From NCBI GenBank assembly GCA_949775045.1, contig OX459105.1, positions 7,433,240-7,497,239 of the forward strand: a DNA stretch of 64,000 nt, given 5' to 3'. Below are positions 1 to 32,255 of the stretch, piece after piece. The notes beneath the pieces were generated by a model. It was not told where the DNA came from and did no database searches. It was given only the letters and a program-made list of their open reading frames with translations. The translations under genes and the position numbers were made by a program. The DNA is from Metridium senile (lineage: Eukaryota > Cnidaria > Anthozoa > Actiniaria > Metridiidae). Positions within the stretch are counted from its first letter, which is position 1. Every line of letters begins with the position of its first letter.

Positions 1-3000
1 ATGATAGTGGGAATAACACGGAACCGGAAGGAAAAATGTACAGTTCGTAGAAATGCTTACTTCCTTGTACTTTTTGCAAATGTAAGCAGTTCATGATCAA
101 CTTCCTGTTGAATTTAGCCTGCGTATTGGTCACGCTCAAGTATTGTCTCGGCGCTACAATGAGGGCATCTGTCATAACTGTCTGTTAGAGTAAATCATGT
201 GTGAAAATTCTCGCTATAAATAATAGTTATCGATTATTACATGTCTTATACCTATTATAGTATTACACAAATAATTTTCATCTAGCTAGGCCCTTGTTTT
301 TTCCTGATAGTAGAAAGTCTGGCGAAACCGTTTCTCTTGAAATGTTTTGAACATATCGATGATCCGTCTTCAGGTGTCCATTTGATGCCAAGATACAGCC
401 TCATAAAAATACCTACAAATAGAAGGAAATGTATGGTTTGGAAGGACGCCTGTCCTTCCAATCCATACATTCCTTTGTAACTTTGGGCAGTTTTGAATGT
501 CTGTAACTCACTCAATATCCAACCAAAAGCACCAAATCTTAATTACATTAATTAAGGAAACTAGTACCCAGTCCTTTACTCGTTTTGGAAAATGCCAATT
601 AATTTCTTTCCCACTATATTACAAATGTGAGGACAACGCTCTTGCAATTAGGTGTTTGTACATCTATAGCTACATTTATATCCAGTCAATTCTATAAAGG
701 TTGTCGTCAAATGTTACAAGTCTACGCGACTGGTCTGGACCGAAAGAGAGCATGGCAACACTGAATCACCGTGGCGGCTAATTATTTTTTATGGTTTATT
801 CAAAATATTCTTCCGTTTCTGATTAGTCGATTTCTCCCGGTTAATTTTTCATGCTAAGACTTACCAAATTTGGAAGTATTGGACGAATGACGTCAATTGT
901 CCAATATCTGAAAAAAAATTTGGACGGCTTACGAGAGTCCCCAAAGTCATGGCCGAAGTGTTTCACTTCGTGAATCAAATTAGAGCAAAAAGACATCTTT
1001 TCAAAACAAACTAGAACATTTTTCACTGTATACATATATGATCTACAGGAATATTCTCTGCAGGCTTTCATGACATTTTTAGAAGAAGGAAAACCAAATT
1101 GACTTCGAAATCTTGTGCAAAAACTCTCAAATAGATATTTCGAGATTACTCGTTGAGGAGTCTCGATATCCCAGCTTTGTTCATTGAATTATTCTTCTAT
1201 TTTTGGGTGCGCTCTCTAGTATATATATATATGTTTTTTTTTCTGGATTTCAGTTTGGCTTTAGGTGAGATTTAGTATCGCTATGAAAAAAAGAAACTTA
1301 AAAAGCTGTAGTAATTTCTCTTTCGAGTCCAAACATGTTACTGTATCATCGTCGTTTGTTTCTGAAACTGACATTATTTCTCTTTCTAGTAAATGTTTAA
1401 ATAGCTTCCATCAATAAGTTAAATTTTGGTCTTAATTCATATTGTTTGCTTGTTTCAATTTATTTGTTAAAGCTTTTTCGGCTATTTTGATAAAAATGTG
1501 AAAATAATGGCGCACCTAGAGGGAAGTGATATGAGAATGTCAAATTTTGACGCACGGTTGTTAGGTAGAGTGAAAAAAATTAAACTTTCAATTATTAAAA
1601 ACATCCACGCATCCGGTTACTAAAAATAGCACAATTGGGAATTGGCATGGTGCGCGATGGTTACAAGAGGAGTTTCCCTCTTTTATTATTTCTGCTCTCT
1701 TGTTACTATTAGTTGTTATTATTGCCGTTACAGACCAAGCCCGTGGTATGGCTGCAGAACAAGGTAGACCAAGTCGTCCAACGTCAATCTATGCCGATAT
1801 GTTTTCCAATACAGTTACGGTCGACTGCATAGGTTCAGTCGTGTAGATTTTATCCTCTTCGCTCAACTGACCCCTGGCAAATATAATTAAATTGTATTAT
1901 AAAGAAATTACTTGACCTTCCTTCTTATGCATGATTATATTTTAATCTTTGCTTTATGCAAAATGTGATCGAAGTCCGTATAAGATCAGAAATCCAAAAA
2001 AATGGAAACGAATAAGCTTATCAAGCGATGTCTTCATAGCGTATCACAAAATCAAATGATTTATGAACAACTTATAACGAGAACGATATGTTGTAATTTC
2101 TTTAATCTACCTATTTATCTGATTGTCTGGTGTAAAAGTTGAATTGAATACAACATTATTTATAATACTAGGAACAATGTGATCAATTATAACAACTGGG
2201 AAAAACTAGGGAAAATGTGCTTGCACGTACGGTGTGTAGTTAGTTATACAATGGATATTGAATTTTAATACAACATTAAAAAGCAAATTAGGGTTTTTGC
2301 CTTGAGACTGATACAAACTGAATATTTTATTATTGCATTTGCGTATCAGAAATACCGTATGCAATCGTGAAAACAATGCCATTACCATATATGGTATTGT
2401 AGGTGAGAAGTAACAAAAGACTTTGATTAGCGCGCGAGATTTTTTTTCTTTTTTTTAACAGCTTGAGATTGCAACAGAACAATAGGCATATCTTTGATAC
2501 GTGTGACAAAGTTTGTCATGTGACCTGTTTGTTTTAATATCTCTTTTGAAAATAACAAAACAAGGAAAGGCTTCACAAACGTACGTTGAAACTTTTACCG
2601 TTTTTTTTACTGAATAAACAACATCTGGTCACTTGACCAACCAATGCAAATACCATAAAATCAATTTAAGATTCTTTTTTTTTTCTAAACCGGACAATAA
2701 TTGTAACATTCAAAAAAATTTTAAGGAAAAGTGCAAAAGACTATCCGTTCAGACCGTTTAATGGTTGAAAAATTAATTTTAATTATCCTGCCATTCCCCA
2801 TTCTCCCAACGCCAAATTGGGTCAAAATTAACATTACATCAGCATCGAGGGAAATTTTGCTACAGGCGCTATGATATACTGTTTACATCATGGTATTCCC
2901 CTAGCTACGTATTCCTAGGTATGTGCTCCCATCAACTGCAAATCATCAATCTTATATATATGCATAATTTTAATTGATTAATTTGACTGAATGAGCTTAA

Positions 3001-5344
3001 TAAAAATTGTTGTTGTTGTTAGTTGTTGTTCGTATACATGCATTGATGTGCACATTAGCTTGAAAGCCAAGAAGTATGGAGTCGACAACTCTGTAACTTT
3101 TAAGTATCCCGAACACTGGTCATTTCATGCTAGTTTTGTTTGTGCCCGTTTATTTTTTTGTGTAACGTGTTATTGTGGTGTCCCTAACCAGCTTTTCCTT
3201 ATTCTTTGTGTAACGTGTTTCTTAGATGTTTTAGCTTTTAATCCTATTTTAATATGACATAAAGTTCATAATTCTCGATGGAATGGGACTTTTTTGAAGG
3301 CGGAAATATAATTTGTTTAATAGGGGAAACCCCTTTCCCTGACCCATTGACCCTTATGACGCCATTTTATTTATATATTGAATGAATATTAAACAAGCAT
3401 GAGTTCTTGGTTTGATTTAAGGGCGTATTTGAAGTGTTCTTCAAATATTGTTCTGTCTAGGATTGGTTTCTTAAATTTGTAACTCATGACACGGAAGGAA
3501 AATTGTACAGCAAGCTCGAGGAAATGCTCATTTGAATACCATTTACAATACCATTTGAATACCGTCTCACAATGTCTTTTCATCTTAAATTATTTGCTAT
3601 TCCGCTCCTTCTAAGTTGCAGAACTGAAACTTGTGACAATGTCTTTTTAACAGTATTCGAGTCGGAGCTTTCTGTAGTGATTTTGTTCTGGTAATTACGT
3701 CTACAAAAACTTAATATGTATGTTAAGAACATGCCGTAGAACCAAGTGTACCCCATTTTATGGTGTTAATCTAGCTATAAATACTTGAAAGAATGAGTTA
3801 AACAAGCATACACAAATCTTATCCGACTTATAGGAGCCGCAACTCTAGCAAAGATGAAAGTTTTCGAACAATATGCATTTTTTAGAATGATTTGATGAAC
3901 TTCACTCTGTTGGTACAAAGAGTTTACTCCTTACAATAACAAATGACTTATGTCTTAGAAGCCATAGTAAGCTACACAAATACATTATCTAATAAAGAGC
4001 CTGGTGATGCTATTTCTTTCGATATTTATTTTTCTGCCATACATTTGTTTATAGATACAGACGTCATTTTGTCCAAGGAAAAGTCCGGAAATTATGTCCA
4101 TGCTGTCATTCCCATTTTAGTATGAAAGTCTATGATTCTTGATCGTAAAATCGAAAGGTCACTGCGGTATGGGACGTTTTTGATGCGGAAGTATTTGGTT
4201 TATGTCTTGAATATCGATCAAAATGTCAACCTTACGTATATACGTTACTAACTAAAGTACTCAATCAGTTTGTAGCCAAATAAATACATGCTAACGACTT
4301 GAACGCGAATTTAAATCGTTATTAAAAGAAAGAAAATGTAATGTCAGTTAGCAGTGCTGTACAGCGCATTTTCCGTCCCAGCGCACTTAAATAACAAAAT
4401 ACACACTCATGCAAATACCTGTGCAGTGAACCAGGGATTAGGGGACTCCCCCAAAAACGCATTATTTAATACTGCAATCGCAGTAAACCTAACTCAGTGT
4501 CGCTGCAAGTTCTCCACAACAGTTGGACAGTGATATCTTCTTGGACGTCGCACTTTAAAGGCATTTTGCACTAACAAACATACAAAACTCTCTTTGGTCG
4601 CCAAATTCAACGTTTGGTTCTGTTTGATAAAAAGCCTCGTTTGACAGTGTGTTTTAGATATTGGTGCCTAAAGAATCCGTCAACAGATGGCGAATATTTG
4701 TGCTATTTTATAATAAGCATTTTATATTGACAACAGGTAAGTTCTTTTAACTAATTATCTAACATTTACTAGTGTAATCATTTTCACAATTGACTGAATT
4801 GAGTTAAGGCTCAATTATAAAAAAACAGCTTTACAACAGTTACTTAGTGAAAAGACCAATTTGGCCATTGGTTCAATATCTTGAATAATACGGCAGTTAC
4901 GGTTACAGAACCACGCTTTTGCCCGCCGATGTGCATAGACCAGTGCTACGTGGTTAATTGATCTTTCTTGTTATTTGCAGACAAAATAAAATAATACTAG
5001 CTTCAATTGCCTAATATAATCCGGTTGAAATATAAATCATGATCTAGATCTGAGATGGCAATTGTCCTAAATCAGATATTTTCGAGCTGTTTGAAGCAAA
5101 ATTCGAAAGTGTATAACATTTAATACGCAGCAATAATTAATGATGATATTTAGATAGACCTTTGCTAGGAATGCTACGTTAGATACCAGACAGTTATTGT
5201 AACGGCAGTTGAACAAGCGGTAGCTCTTGTTAAGTCAATAGATACGTATGTGGGTTTTGTTAAGTCAGCTGAAGGGCATATTTAAAGTATTCTTTAAATA
5301 TTGTTCAATTTGAAAAAATGAAGAAGAATGTTGTTAAATTTGAA
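1..5344. repeat. Tandem segmental duplication, unit 1
   Basis: This is the first visible copy of a unit of about 5.35 kb. Base 1 corresponds to base 5345 of unit 2 and base 10711 of unit 3, so the array may extend left of the window. Units 1 and 2 run colinear throughout, with scattered substitutions and short indels. Apart from the transmembrane-type exon at 1630-1814, I see no convincing gene: the other open frames are short, unspliced and lack recognisable motifs. The stretch is AT-rich non-coding DNA. Confidence 0.9.
1630..1814 (+). pseudogene. Copy 1 of the transmembrane-type exon
   Basis: This segment matches 14086-14270, the exon that encodes the transmembrane segment of the downstream gene. 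It keeps the hydrophobic stretch SFIISALLLLLVVIIAV and the following QARGMAAEQG. Homology to the third copy stops right after the bases CCAATACAG. Here the frame continues about 11 residues to a TAG stop, where the third copy carries coding sequence ending in a normal donor. A weak phase-compatible GT lies at 1832, after CATAG. Either it is a dead exon fragment or an alternative exon; the sequence cannot decide. Confidence 0.5.
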
Positions 5345-8300
5345 ATGATAGTGGGAATAACACGGAACCGGAAGGAAAAATGTACAGTTCGTAGAAATGC
5401 TTACTTCCTTGTACTTTTTGCAAATGTAAGCAGTTCATGATCAACTTCCTGTTGAATTTAGCCTGCGTATTGGTCACGCTCAAGTATTGTCTCGGCGCTA
5501 CAATGAGGGCATCTGTCATAACTGTCTGTTAGAGTAAATCATGTGTGAAAATTCTCGCTATAAATAATAGTTATCGATTATTACATGTCTTATACCTATT
5601 ATAGTATTACACAAATAATTTTCATCTAGCTAGGCCCTTGGTTTTTCCTGATAGTAGAAAGTCTGGCGAAACCGTTTCTCTTGAAATGTTTTGAACATAT
5701 CGATGATCCGTCTTCAGGTGTCCATTTAATGCCAAGATACAGCCTCATAAAAATACCTACAAATAGAAGGAAATGTATGGTTTGGAAGGACGCCTGTCCT
5801 TCCAATCCATACATTCCTTTGTAACTTTGGGCAGTTTTGAATGTCTGTAACTCACTCAATATCCAACCAAAAGCACCAAATCTTAATTACATTAATTAAG
5901 GAAACTAGTACCCAGTCCTTTACTCGTTTTGGAAAATGCCAATTAATTTCTTTCCCACTATATTACAAATGTGAGGACAACGCTCTTGCAATTAGGTGTT
6001 TGTACATCTATAGCTACATTTATATCCAGTCAATTCTATAAAGGTTGTCGTCAAATGTTACAAGTCTACGCGACTGGTCTGGACCGAAAGAGAGCATGGC
6101 AACACTGAATCACCGTGGCGGCTAATTATTTTTTATGGTTTATTCAAAATATTCTTCCGTTTCTGATTAGTCGATTTCTCCCGGTTAATTTTTCATGCTA
6201 AGACTTACCAAATTTGGAAGTATTGGACGAATGACGTCAATTGTCCAATATCTGAAAAAAAATTTGGACGGCTTACGAGAGTCCCCAAAGTCATGGCCGA
6301 AGTGTTTCACTTCGTAAATCAAATTAGAGCAAAAAGACATCTTTTCAAAACAAACTAGAACATTTTTCACTGTATACATATATGATCTACAGGAATATTC
6401 TCTGTAGGCTTTCATGACATTTTTAGAAGAAGGAAAACCAAATTGACTTCGAAATCTTGTGCAAAAACTCTCAAATAGATATTTCGAGATTACTCGTTGA
6501 GGAGTCTCGATATCCCAGCTTTGTTCATTGAATTATTCTTCTATTTTTGGGTGCGCTCTCTAGTATATATATCTGTTTTTTTTTCTGGATTTCAGTTTGG
6601 CTTTAGGTGAGATTTAGTATCGCTTTGAAAAAAAGAAACTTAAAAAGCTGTAGTAATTTCTCTTTCGAGTCCAAACATGTTACTGTATCATCGTCGTTTG
6701 TTTCTGAAACTGACATTATTTCTCTTTCTAGTAAATGTTTAAATAGCTTCCATCAATAAGTTAAATTTTGGTCTTAATTCATATTGTTTGCTTGTTTCAA
6801 TTTATTTGTTAAAGCTTTTTCGGCTATTTTGATAAAAATGTGAAAATAATGGCGCACCTAGAGGGAAGTGATATGAGAATGTCAAATTTTGACGCACGGT
6901 TGTTAGTTAGAGTGAAAAAAATTAAACTTTCAATTATTAAAAACATTGACGCATCCGGTTACTAAAAATAGCACAATTGGGAATTGGCATGGTGCGCGAT
7001 GGTTACAAGAGGAGTTTCCCTCTTTTATTATTTCTGCTCTCTTGTTACTATTAGTTGTTATTATTGCCGTTACAGACCAAGCCCGTGGTATGGCTGCAGA
7101 ACAAGGTACACCAAGTCGTCCAACGTCAATCTATGGCGATATGTTTTCCAATACAGTTACGGTCGACTGCATAGGTTCAGTCGTGTAGATTTTATCCTCT
7201 TCGCTCAACTGACCCCTGGCAAATATAATTAAATTGTATTATAAAGAAATTACTTGACCTTCCTTCTTATGCATGATTATATTTTAATCTTTGCTTTATG
7301 CAAAATGTGATCGAAGTCCGTATAAGATCAGAAATCCAAAAAAATGGAAACGAATAAGCTTATCAAGCGATGTCTTCATAGCGTATCACAAAATCAAATG
7401 ATTTATGAACAACTTATAACGAGAACGATATGTTGTAATTTCTTTAATCTACCTATTTATCTGATTGTCTGGTGTAAAAGTTGAATTGAATACAACATTA
7501 TTTATAATACTAGGAACAATGTGATCAATTATATATAACAACTGGGAAAAACTAGGGAAAATGTGCTTGCACGTACGGTGTGTAGTTAGTTATACAATGG
7601 ATATTGAATTTTAATACAACATTAAAAAGCAAATTAGGGTTTTTGCCTTGAGACTGATACAAACTGAATATTTTATTATTGCATTTGCGTATCAGAAATA
7701 CCGTATGCAATCTTGAAAACAATGCCATTACCATATATGGTATTGTAGGTGAGAAGTAACAAAAGACTTTGATTAGCGCGCGAGATTTTTTTCTTTTTTT
7801 TAACAGCTTGAGATTGCAACAGAACAATAGGCATATCTTTGATACGTGTGACAAAGTTTGTCATGTGACCTGTTTGTTTTAATATCTCTTTTGAAAATAA
7901 CAAAACAAGGAAAGGCTTCACAAACGTACGTTGAAACTTTTACCGTTTTTTTTACTGAATAAACAACATCTGGTCACTTGACCAACCAATGCAAATACCA
8001 TAAAATCAATTTAAGATTCTTTTTTTTTTCTAAACCGGACAATAATTGTAACATTCAAAAAAATTTTAAGGAAAAGTGCAAAAGACTATCCGTTCAGACC
8101 GTTTAATGGTTGAAAAATTAATTTTAATTATCCTGCCATTCCCCATTCTCCCAACGCCAAATTGGGTCAAAATTAACATTACATCAGCATCGAGGGAAAT
8201 TTTGCTACAGGCGCTATGATATACTGTTTACATCATGGTATTCCCCTAGCTACGTATTCCTAGGTATGTGCTCCCATCAACTGCAAATCATCAATCTTAT

Positions 8301-10710
8301 ATATATGCATAATTTTAATTGATTAATTTGACTGAATGAGCTTAATAAAAATTGTTGTTGTTGTTAGTTGTTGTTCGTATACATGCATTGATGTGCACAT
8401 TAGCTTGAAAGCCAAGAAGTATGGAGTCGACAACTCTGTAACTTTTAAGTATCCCGAACACTGGTCATTTCATGCTAGTTTTGTTTGTGCCCGTTTATTT
8501 TTTTGTGTAACGTGTTATTGTGGTGTCCCTAACCAGCTTTTCCTTATTCTTTGTGTAACGTGTTTCTTAGATGTTTTAGCTTTTAATCCTATTTTAATAT
8601 GACATAAAGTTCATAATTCTCGATGGAATGGGACTTTTTTGAAGGCGGAAATATTTGTTTAATAGGGGAAACCCCTTTCCCTGACCCATTGACCCTTATG
8701 ACGCCATTTTATTTATATATTGAATGAATATTAAACAAGCATGAGTTCTTGGTTTGATTTAAGGGCGTATTTGAAGTGTTCTTGAAATATTGTTCTGTCT
8801 AGGATTGGGTTCTTAAATTTGTAACTCATGACACGGAAGGAAAATTGTACAGCAAGCTCGAGGAAATGCTCATTTGAATACCATTTACAATACCATTTGA
8901 ATACCGTCTCACAATGTCTTTTCATCTTAAATTATTTGCTATTCCGCTCCTTCTAAGTTGCAGAACTGTAACCTGTGACAATGTCTTTTTAACAGTATTC
9001 GAGTCGGAGCTTTCTGTAGTGATTTTGTTCTGGTAATTACTACGTCTACAAACACTTGATATGTATGTTAAGAACATGCCGTAGAACCAAGTGTACCCCA
9101 TTTTATGGTGTTAATCTAGCTATAAATACTTGAAAGAATGAGTTAAACAAGCATACACAAATCTTATCCGACTTATAGGAGCCGCAACTCTAGCAAAGAT
9201 GAAAGTTTTCGAACAACATGCATTTTTTAGAATGATTTGATGAACTTCACTCTGTTGGTACAAAGAGTTTACTCCTTACAATAACAAATGACTTATGGCT
9301 TAGAAGCCATAGTAAGCTACACAAATACATTATCTAATAAAGAGCCTGGTGATGCTATTTCTTTCGATATTTATTTTTCTGCCATACATTTGTTTATAGA
9401 TACAGACGTCATTTTGTCCAAGGAAAAGTCCGGAAATTATGTCCATGCTGTCATTCCCATTTTAGTATGAAAGTCTATGATTCTCGATCGTAAAATCGAA
9501 AGGTCACTGCGGTATGGGACGTTTTTGATGCGGAAGTATTTGTTAGGGGGTTCCCCTTTCACCGGCCTAGAGATTGGTTTATGTCTTGAATATCGATCAA
9601 AATGTCAACCTTACGTATACGTTACTAACTAAAGTACTCAATCGGTTTGTAGCCAAATAAATACATGCTAACGACTTGAACGCGAATTTAAATCGTTATT
9701 AAAAGAAAGAAAATGTAATGTCATATAGCAGTGCTGTACAGCGCATTTTCCGTCCCAGCGCACTTAAATAACAAAATACACACTCATGCAAATACCTGTG
9801 CAGTGAACCAGGGATAATAAGGGGACTCCCCCAAAACGCATTATTTAATACTGCAATCGCAGTAAACCTAACTCAGTGTCGCTGCAAGTTCTCCGAGGCC
9901 ACAACAGTTGGATAGTGATATCTTCTTGGACGTCGCACTTTAAAGGCATTTTGCACTAACAAACATACAAAACTCTCTTTGGTCGCCAAATTCAACGTTT
10001 GGTTTTGTTTGATAAAAAGCCTCGTTTGACAGTGTGTTTTAGATATTGGTGCCTAAAGAATACGTCAAAAGATGGCGAATATTTGTGCTATTTAATAATA
10101 AGCATTTTATATTGACAACAGGTAAGTTCTTTTAACTAATTATCTAACATTTACTAGTGTAATCATTTTCACAATTGACTGAATTGAATTAAGGCTCCAT
10201 TATAAAAAAAAGCAGCTTTACAACAGTTACTTAGTGAAAAGACCAATTTGGCCATTGGTTCAATATCTTGAATAATACGGCAGTTACGGTTACAGAAACA
10301 CGCTTTTGCCCGCCGATGTGCATAGACCAGTGCTACGTGGTTAATTGATCTTTCTTGTTATTTGCAGACAAAATAAAATAATACTAGCTTCAATTGCCTA
10401 ATATAATCCGGTTGAAATATAAATCATGATCTAGATCTGAGATGGCAATTGTCCTAAATCAGATATTTTCGAGCTGTTTGAAGCAAAATTCGAAAGTGTA
10501 TAAAATTTAATACGCAGCAATAATTAATGATGATATTTAGATTGACCTTTGCTAGGAATGCTACGTTAGATACCAGACAGTTATTGTAACGGCAGTTGAA
10601 CAAGCGGTAGCTCTTGTTAAGTCAATAGATACGTATGTGGGTCTTGTTAAGACAGTTGAAGGGCATATTTAAAGTATTCTTTGAATATTGTTCTCGCTAG
10701 TAAATTTGAA
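5345..10710. repeat. Tandem segmental duplication, unit 2
   Basis: This is the second full unit, about 5.37 kb, nearly identical to unit 1. Differences include single-base changes, a few 2-4 base indels, and about 33 extra bases near 9541-9575 that unit 1 lacks at about 4195. The only gene-like content is the transmembrane-type exon copy at 6972-7156. The remaining stretches hold no coding signal I can support. Confidence 0.9.
6972..7156 (+). pseudogene. Copy 2 of the transmembrane-type exon
   Basis: The same exon copy as at 1630-1814, with the hydrophobic segment and the QARGMAAEQG stretch intact. It differs from the third copy at two positions in the downstream linker (Thr for Arg after EQG, Gly for Ala in IYAD). 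As in copy 1, homology to the functional exon ends after CCAATACAG and the frame soon reaches TAG. It has no strong donor, so it is called a truncated duplicate; use as an alternative exon is not excluded. Confidence 0.5.
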
Positions 10711-10985
10711 ATGATAGTGGGAATAACACGGAACCGGAAGGAAAAATGTACAGTTCGTAGAAATGCTTACTTCCTTGTACTTTTTGCAAATGTAAGCAGT
10801 TCATGATCAACTTCCTGTTGAATTTAGCCTGCGTATTGGTCACGCTCAAGTATTGTCTCGGCGCTACAATGAGGGCATCTGTCATAACTGTCTGTTAGAG
10901 TAAATCATGTGTGAAAATTCTCGCTATAAATAATAGTTATCGATTATTACATGTCTTATACCTATTATAGTATTACACAAATAAT

Positions 10986-12165
10986 TTTCATCTAGCTAGG
11001 CCCTTGGTTTTTCCTGATAGTAGAAAGTCTGGCGAAACCGTTTCTCTTGAAATGTTTTGAACATATCGATGATCCGTCTTCAGGTGTCCATTTGATGCAC
11101 GAAGCTTATCCAACGCCTTCTTCTTATTTTCGCCCCAAAAGTATTTTTATTCTTAAAAGAGCGCCGGTTATACTATTAAAGACGTTCTTTCATATGGAGT
11201 TGGCTGAAATTTTGCAATATTATTCACTATATATATATCTAAAATTGTACTGCAAAGATATCACTTAGTTTCGTTTGTTCTTTTCTTCTAACATTTCCAA
11301 TTGATGTGCTAAACGGGGTAGTTTATAGCACATTTATTAGGTTTTCGCAATCAGCTCAAATTCAAAAGATATTTAAGAAAAAAACATTTTACAAAAAAAT
11401 TGTTTATCGTTGCTATGGAAACTTTGATTAGCATAATTAAAACATCATTCAAAACTTGTATCCAAGACTGGCATTTGGTGTAAAATTCACATTCATGGGG
11501 CGAAAGTAAGATCATGTAATTGCGCCATGAGAAACTACCTCGAGACACCTTAATTAAACAATTACTTGTCAATTTCACACGGCGTCAAGCGCTAAATGAA
11601 GTACAATTGTTAAAATATATAATGACGATAATAATAATTATAAAACAGCTTCTAAACTTCATGCAGGTTAGAATTACAAGTGAAACCTAGTAGTTTATAG
11701 TATTTTTCCTGCTGTTTTTTTTTTAAACAACAATATGTGATTCGAGAGCAGAGAATTGCAAACGGATATGATTTGAATAAAATAAAAATTGGTTAAAATT
11801 ATCGGTCGAAAATTAGTGAATTTAGCCGAAAACGTATTTTTACGAATATCTCGAAAACTAAGCGGTATTTTACAAAACTAAAAAATAGCAGTTCTTCTTA
11901 CATCAGGGCCTACCTATGGTTAAAATATGAGCGACATGTTATTTTCGACTCTTGCCGGTATACTTCGATTTTTGCTGACTATACCCGGCGCTCTTAAATA
12001 CTTTTGGGGCGAAAATAAGAAGAAGGCGTTGGATAAGCTTCGTGCATCAAATGGGCACCCGAAGACGGATCATCGATATGTTCAAAACATTTCAAGAGAA
12101 ACGGTTTCGCCAGACTTTCTACTACCAGGAAAAACCAATTCTTTAAAGGGCCTAGATGAAAATTT
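10986..12165. repeat. Inverted repeat with ~180-bp arms
   Basis: The left arm, 10986-11167, is inverted at 11985-12165 (for example AAGCTTATCCAACGCC on one side and its complement on the other). The left arm crosses the point where units 1 and 2 stop matching unit 3 (11098). About 110 bases of it therefore survive in those units while the rest and the right arm are missing. An open frame at 11927-12214 is a by-product of the right arm. It looks like a foldback or MITE-type element; no transposase is visible. Confidence 0.8.
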
Positions 12166-12589
12166 GACTCTTGCCACGAATTTGCGAAAATGTCTACTAC
12201 CGCTCTTAATATAAATCAATGCCTTCTACAAGGTTCGATGTGTTTCAACCTTAAACAACGCGGTTGGGCCGAAATAGTGCCTCTTTTAACCCTATCTTTA
12301 ACTTTGTTTAATGGTATCTTGCAAACAACATGTTAATTTAAAGTTGCATGTACTTGATCTAGCTCTAAATGTTGCACAGTATAACTTAGTTAGTAACTGT
12401 CTGTGCAATAAAAGATAGATTAATATGGACTCACTAGCACAGTTTGTGAATGGGTTGATTAGGAGCCTTTATTTCAATAATGCCTTTATATTGATTTATC
12501 GTTTGTTTTAGAGCGGGTGCAATGGCTACCTATTACAACAATGTGAGCAACCCAACAGGTAACAACGTGACAAACATAGTCATTTATTA

Positions 12590-13130
12590 TCTACACTTAA
12601 TTGCAAGAACGTTGTCCTGACTTTAATTTTGTAATTTAGTGGGAAAGGAATTTATTAAAAGACAAAAGAAAATCACTCAAGCTCAAGGAATATTACAAAA
12701 GAAAGAGTTCAGCTCGAGTGATTTTCTTTTGTCTTTTAATTGGCATTTTCCAAAACCAGTAAAGGACTGGGTACTAGTTTTTATAAATAGAGCACATCAA
12801 GATATGTAAGACTCCTGAGTTTGGTTGCATTTTGTTGTATTCTGACCAAGATACAGCCTCATAAAAATACCTACAAATAGAAGGAAATGTATGGTTTGGA
12901 AGGACGCCTGTCCTTCCAATCCATACATTCCTTTGTAACTTTGGGCAGTTTTGAATGTCTGTAACTCACTCAATATCCAACCAAAAGCACCAAATCTTAA
13001 TTACATTAATCAAGGAAACTAGTACCCAGTCCTTTACTCGTTTTGGAAAATGCCAATTAATTTCTTTCCCACTATATTACAAATGTGAGGACAACGCTCT
13101 TGCAATTAGGTGTTTGTACATCTATAGCTA
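12590..13130. repeat. Nested inverted repeats
   Basis: A hairpin pairs about 12656-12685 with 12713-12740 (AAAGACAAAAGAAAATCACT and its complement). A second inverted pair joins about 12740-12782 with 13015-13058, around ACTAGTACCCAGTCCTTTAC. A third pairs the AACGTTGTCCTGACTT end near 12608 with GAGGACAACGCTCTTGC near 13086. A similar end, GGACGTTGTCCTGACTT, occurs at about 20524, which suggests a dispersed palindromic family. Confidence 0.65.
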
Positions 13131-14085
13131 CATTTATATCCAGTCAATTCTATAAAGGTTGTCGTCAAATGTTACAAGTCTACGCGACTGGTCTGGACCG
13201 AAAGAGAGCATGGCAACACTGAATCACCGTGGCGGCTGATTATTTTTATGGTTTATTCAAAATATTCTTCCGTTTCTGATTAGTCGATTTCTCCCGGTTA
13301 ATTTTTCATGCTAAGACTTACCAAATTTGGAAGTATTGGACGAATGACGTCAATTGTCCAATATCTGAAAAAAAAATTTGGACGGCTTACGAGAGTCCCC
13401 AAAGTCATGGCCGAAGTGTTTCACTTCGTGAATCAAATTAGAGCAAAAAGACATCTTTTCAAAACAAACTAGAACATTTTTCACTGTATACATATATGAT
13501 CTACAGAAATATTCTCTGCAGGCTTTCATGACATTTTTAGAAGAAGGAAAACCAAATTGACTTCGAAATCTTGTGCAAAAACTCTCAAATAGATATTTCG
13601 AGATTACTCGTTGAGGAGTCTCGATATCCCAGCTTTGTTCATTGAATTATTCTTCTATTTTTGGGTGCGCTCTCTAGTATATATATCTGTTTTTTTTTCT
13701 GGATTTCAGTTTGGCTTTAGGTGAGATTTAGTATCGCTATGAAAAAAAGAAACTTAAAAAGCTGTAGTAATTTCTCTTTCGAGTCCAAACATGTTACTGT
13801 ATCATCGTCGTTTGTTTCTGAAACTGACATTATTTCTCTTTCTAGTAAATGTTTAAATAGCTTCCATCAATAAGTTAAATTTTGGTCTTAATTCATATTG
13901 TTTGCTTGTTTCAATTTATTTGTTAAAGCTTTTTCGGCTATTTTGATAAAAATGTGAAAATAATGGCGCACCTAGAGGGAAGTGATATGAGAATGTCAAA
14001 TTTTGACGCACGGTTGTTAGGTAGAGTGAAAAAAATTAAACTTTCAATTATTAAAAACATTGACGCATCCGGTTACTAAAAATAG

Positions 14086-32255
<18,170 letters not shown>

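Noticed and set aside
2991..3257. 88-codon open frame, repeated at 8336-8602
   Set aside because: Hydrophobic by composition, no splice or family signal; identity between copies only reflects the recent duplication.
1..10710. Array purely as an assembly duplication of two haplotypes
   Set aside because: Possible, but units are in direct tandem with distinct indels and a third copy carries a large structural difference. Kept as real, with long reads needed to settle it.
11927..12214. 95-codon open frame in the copy 3 insert
   Set aside because: Most of it lies in the right arm of an inverted repeat and it has no recognisable motif.
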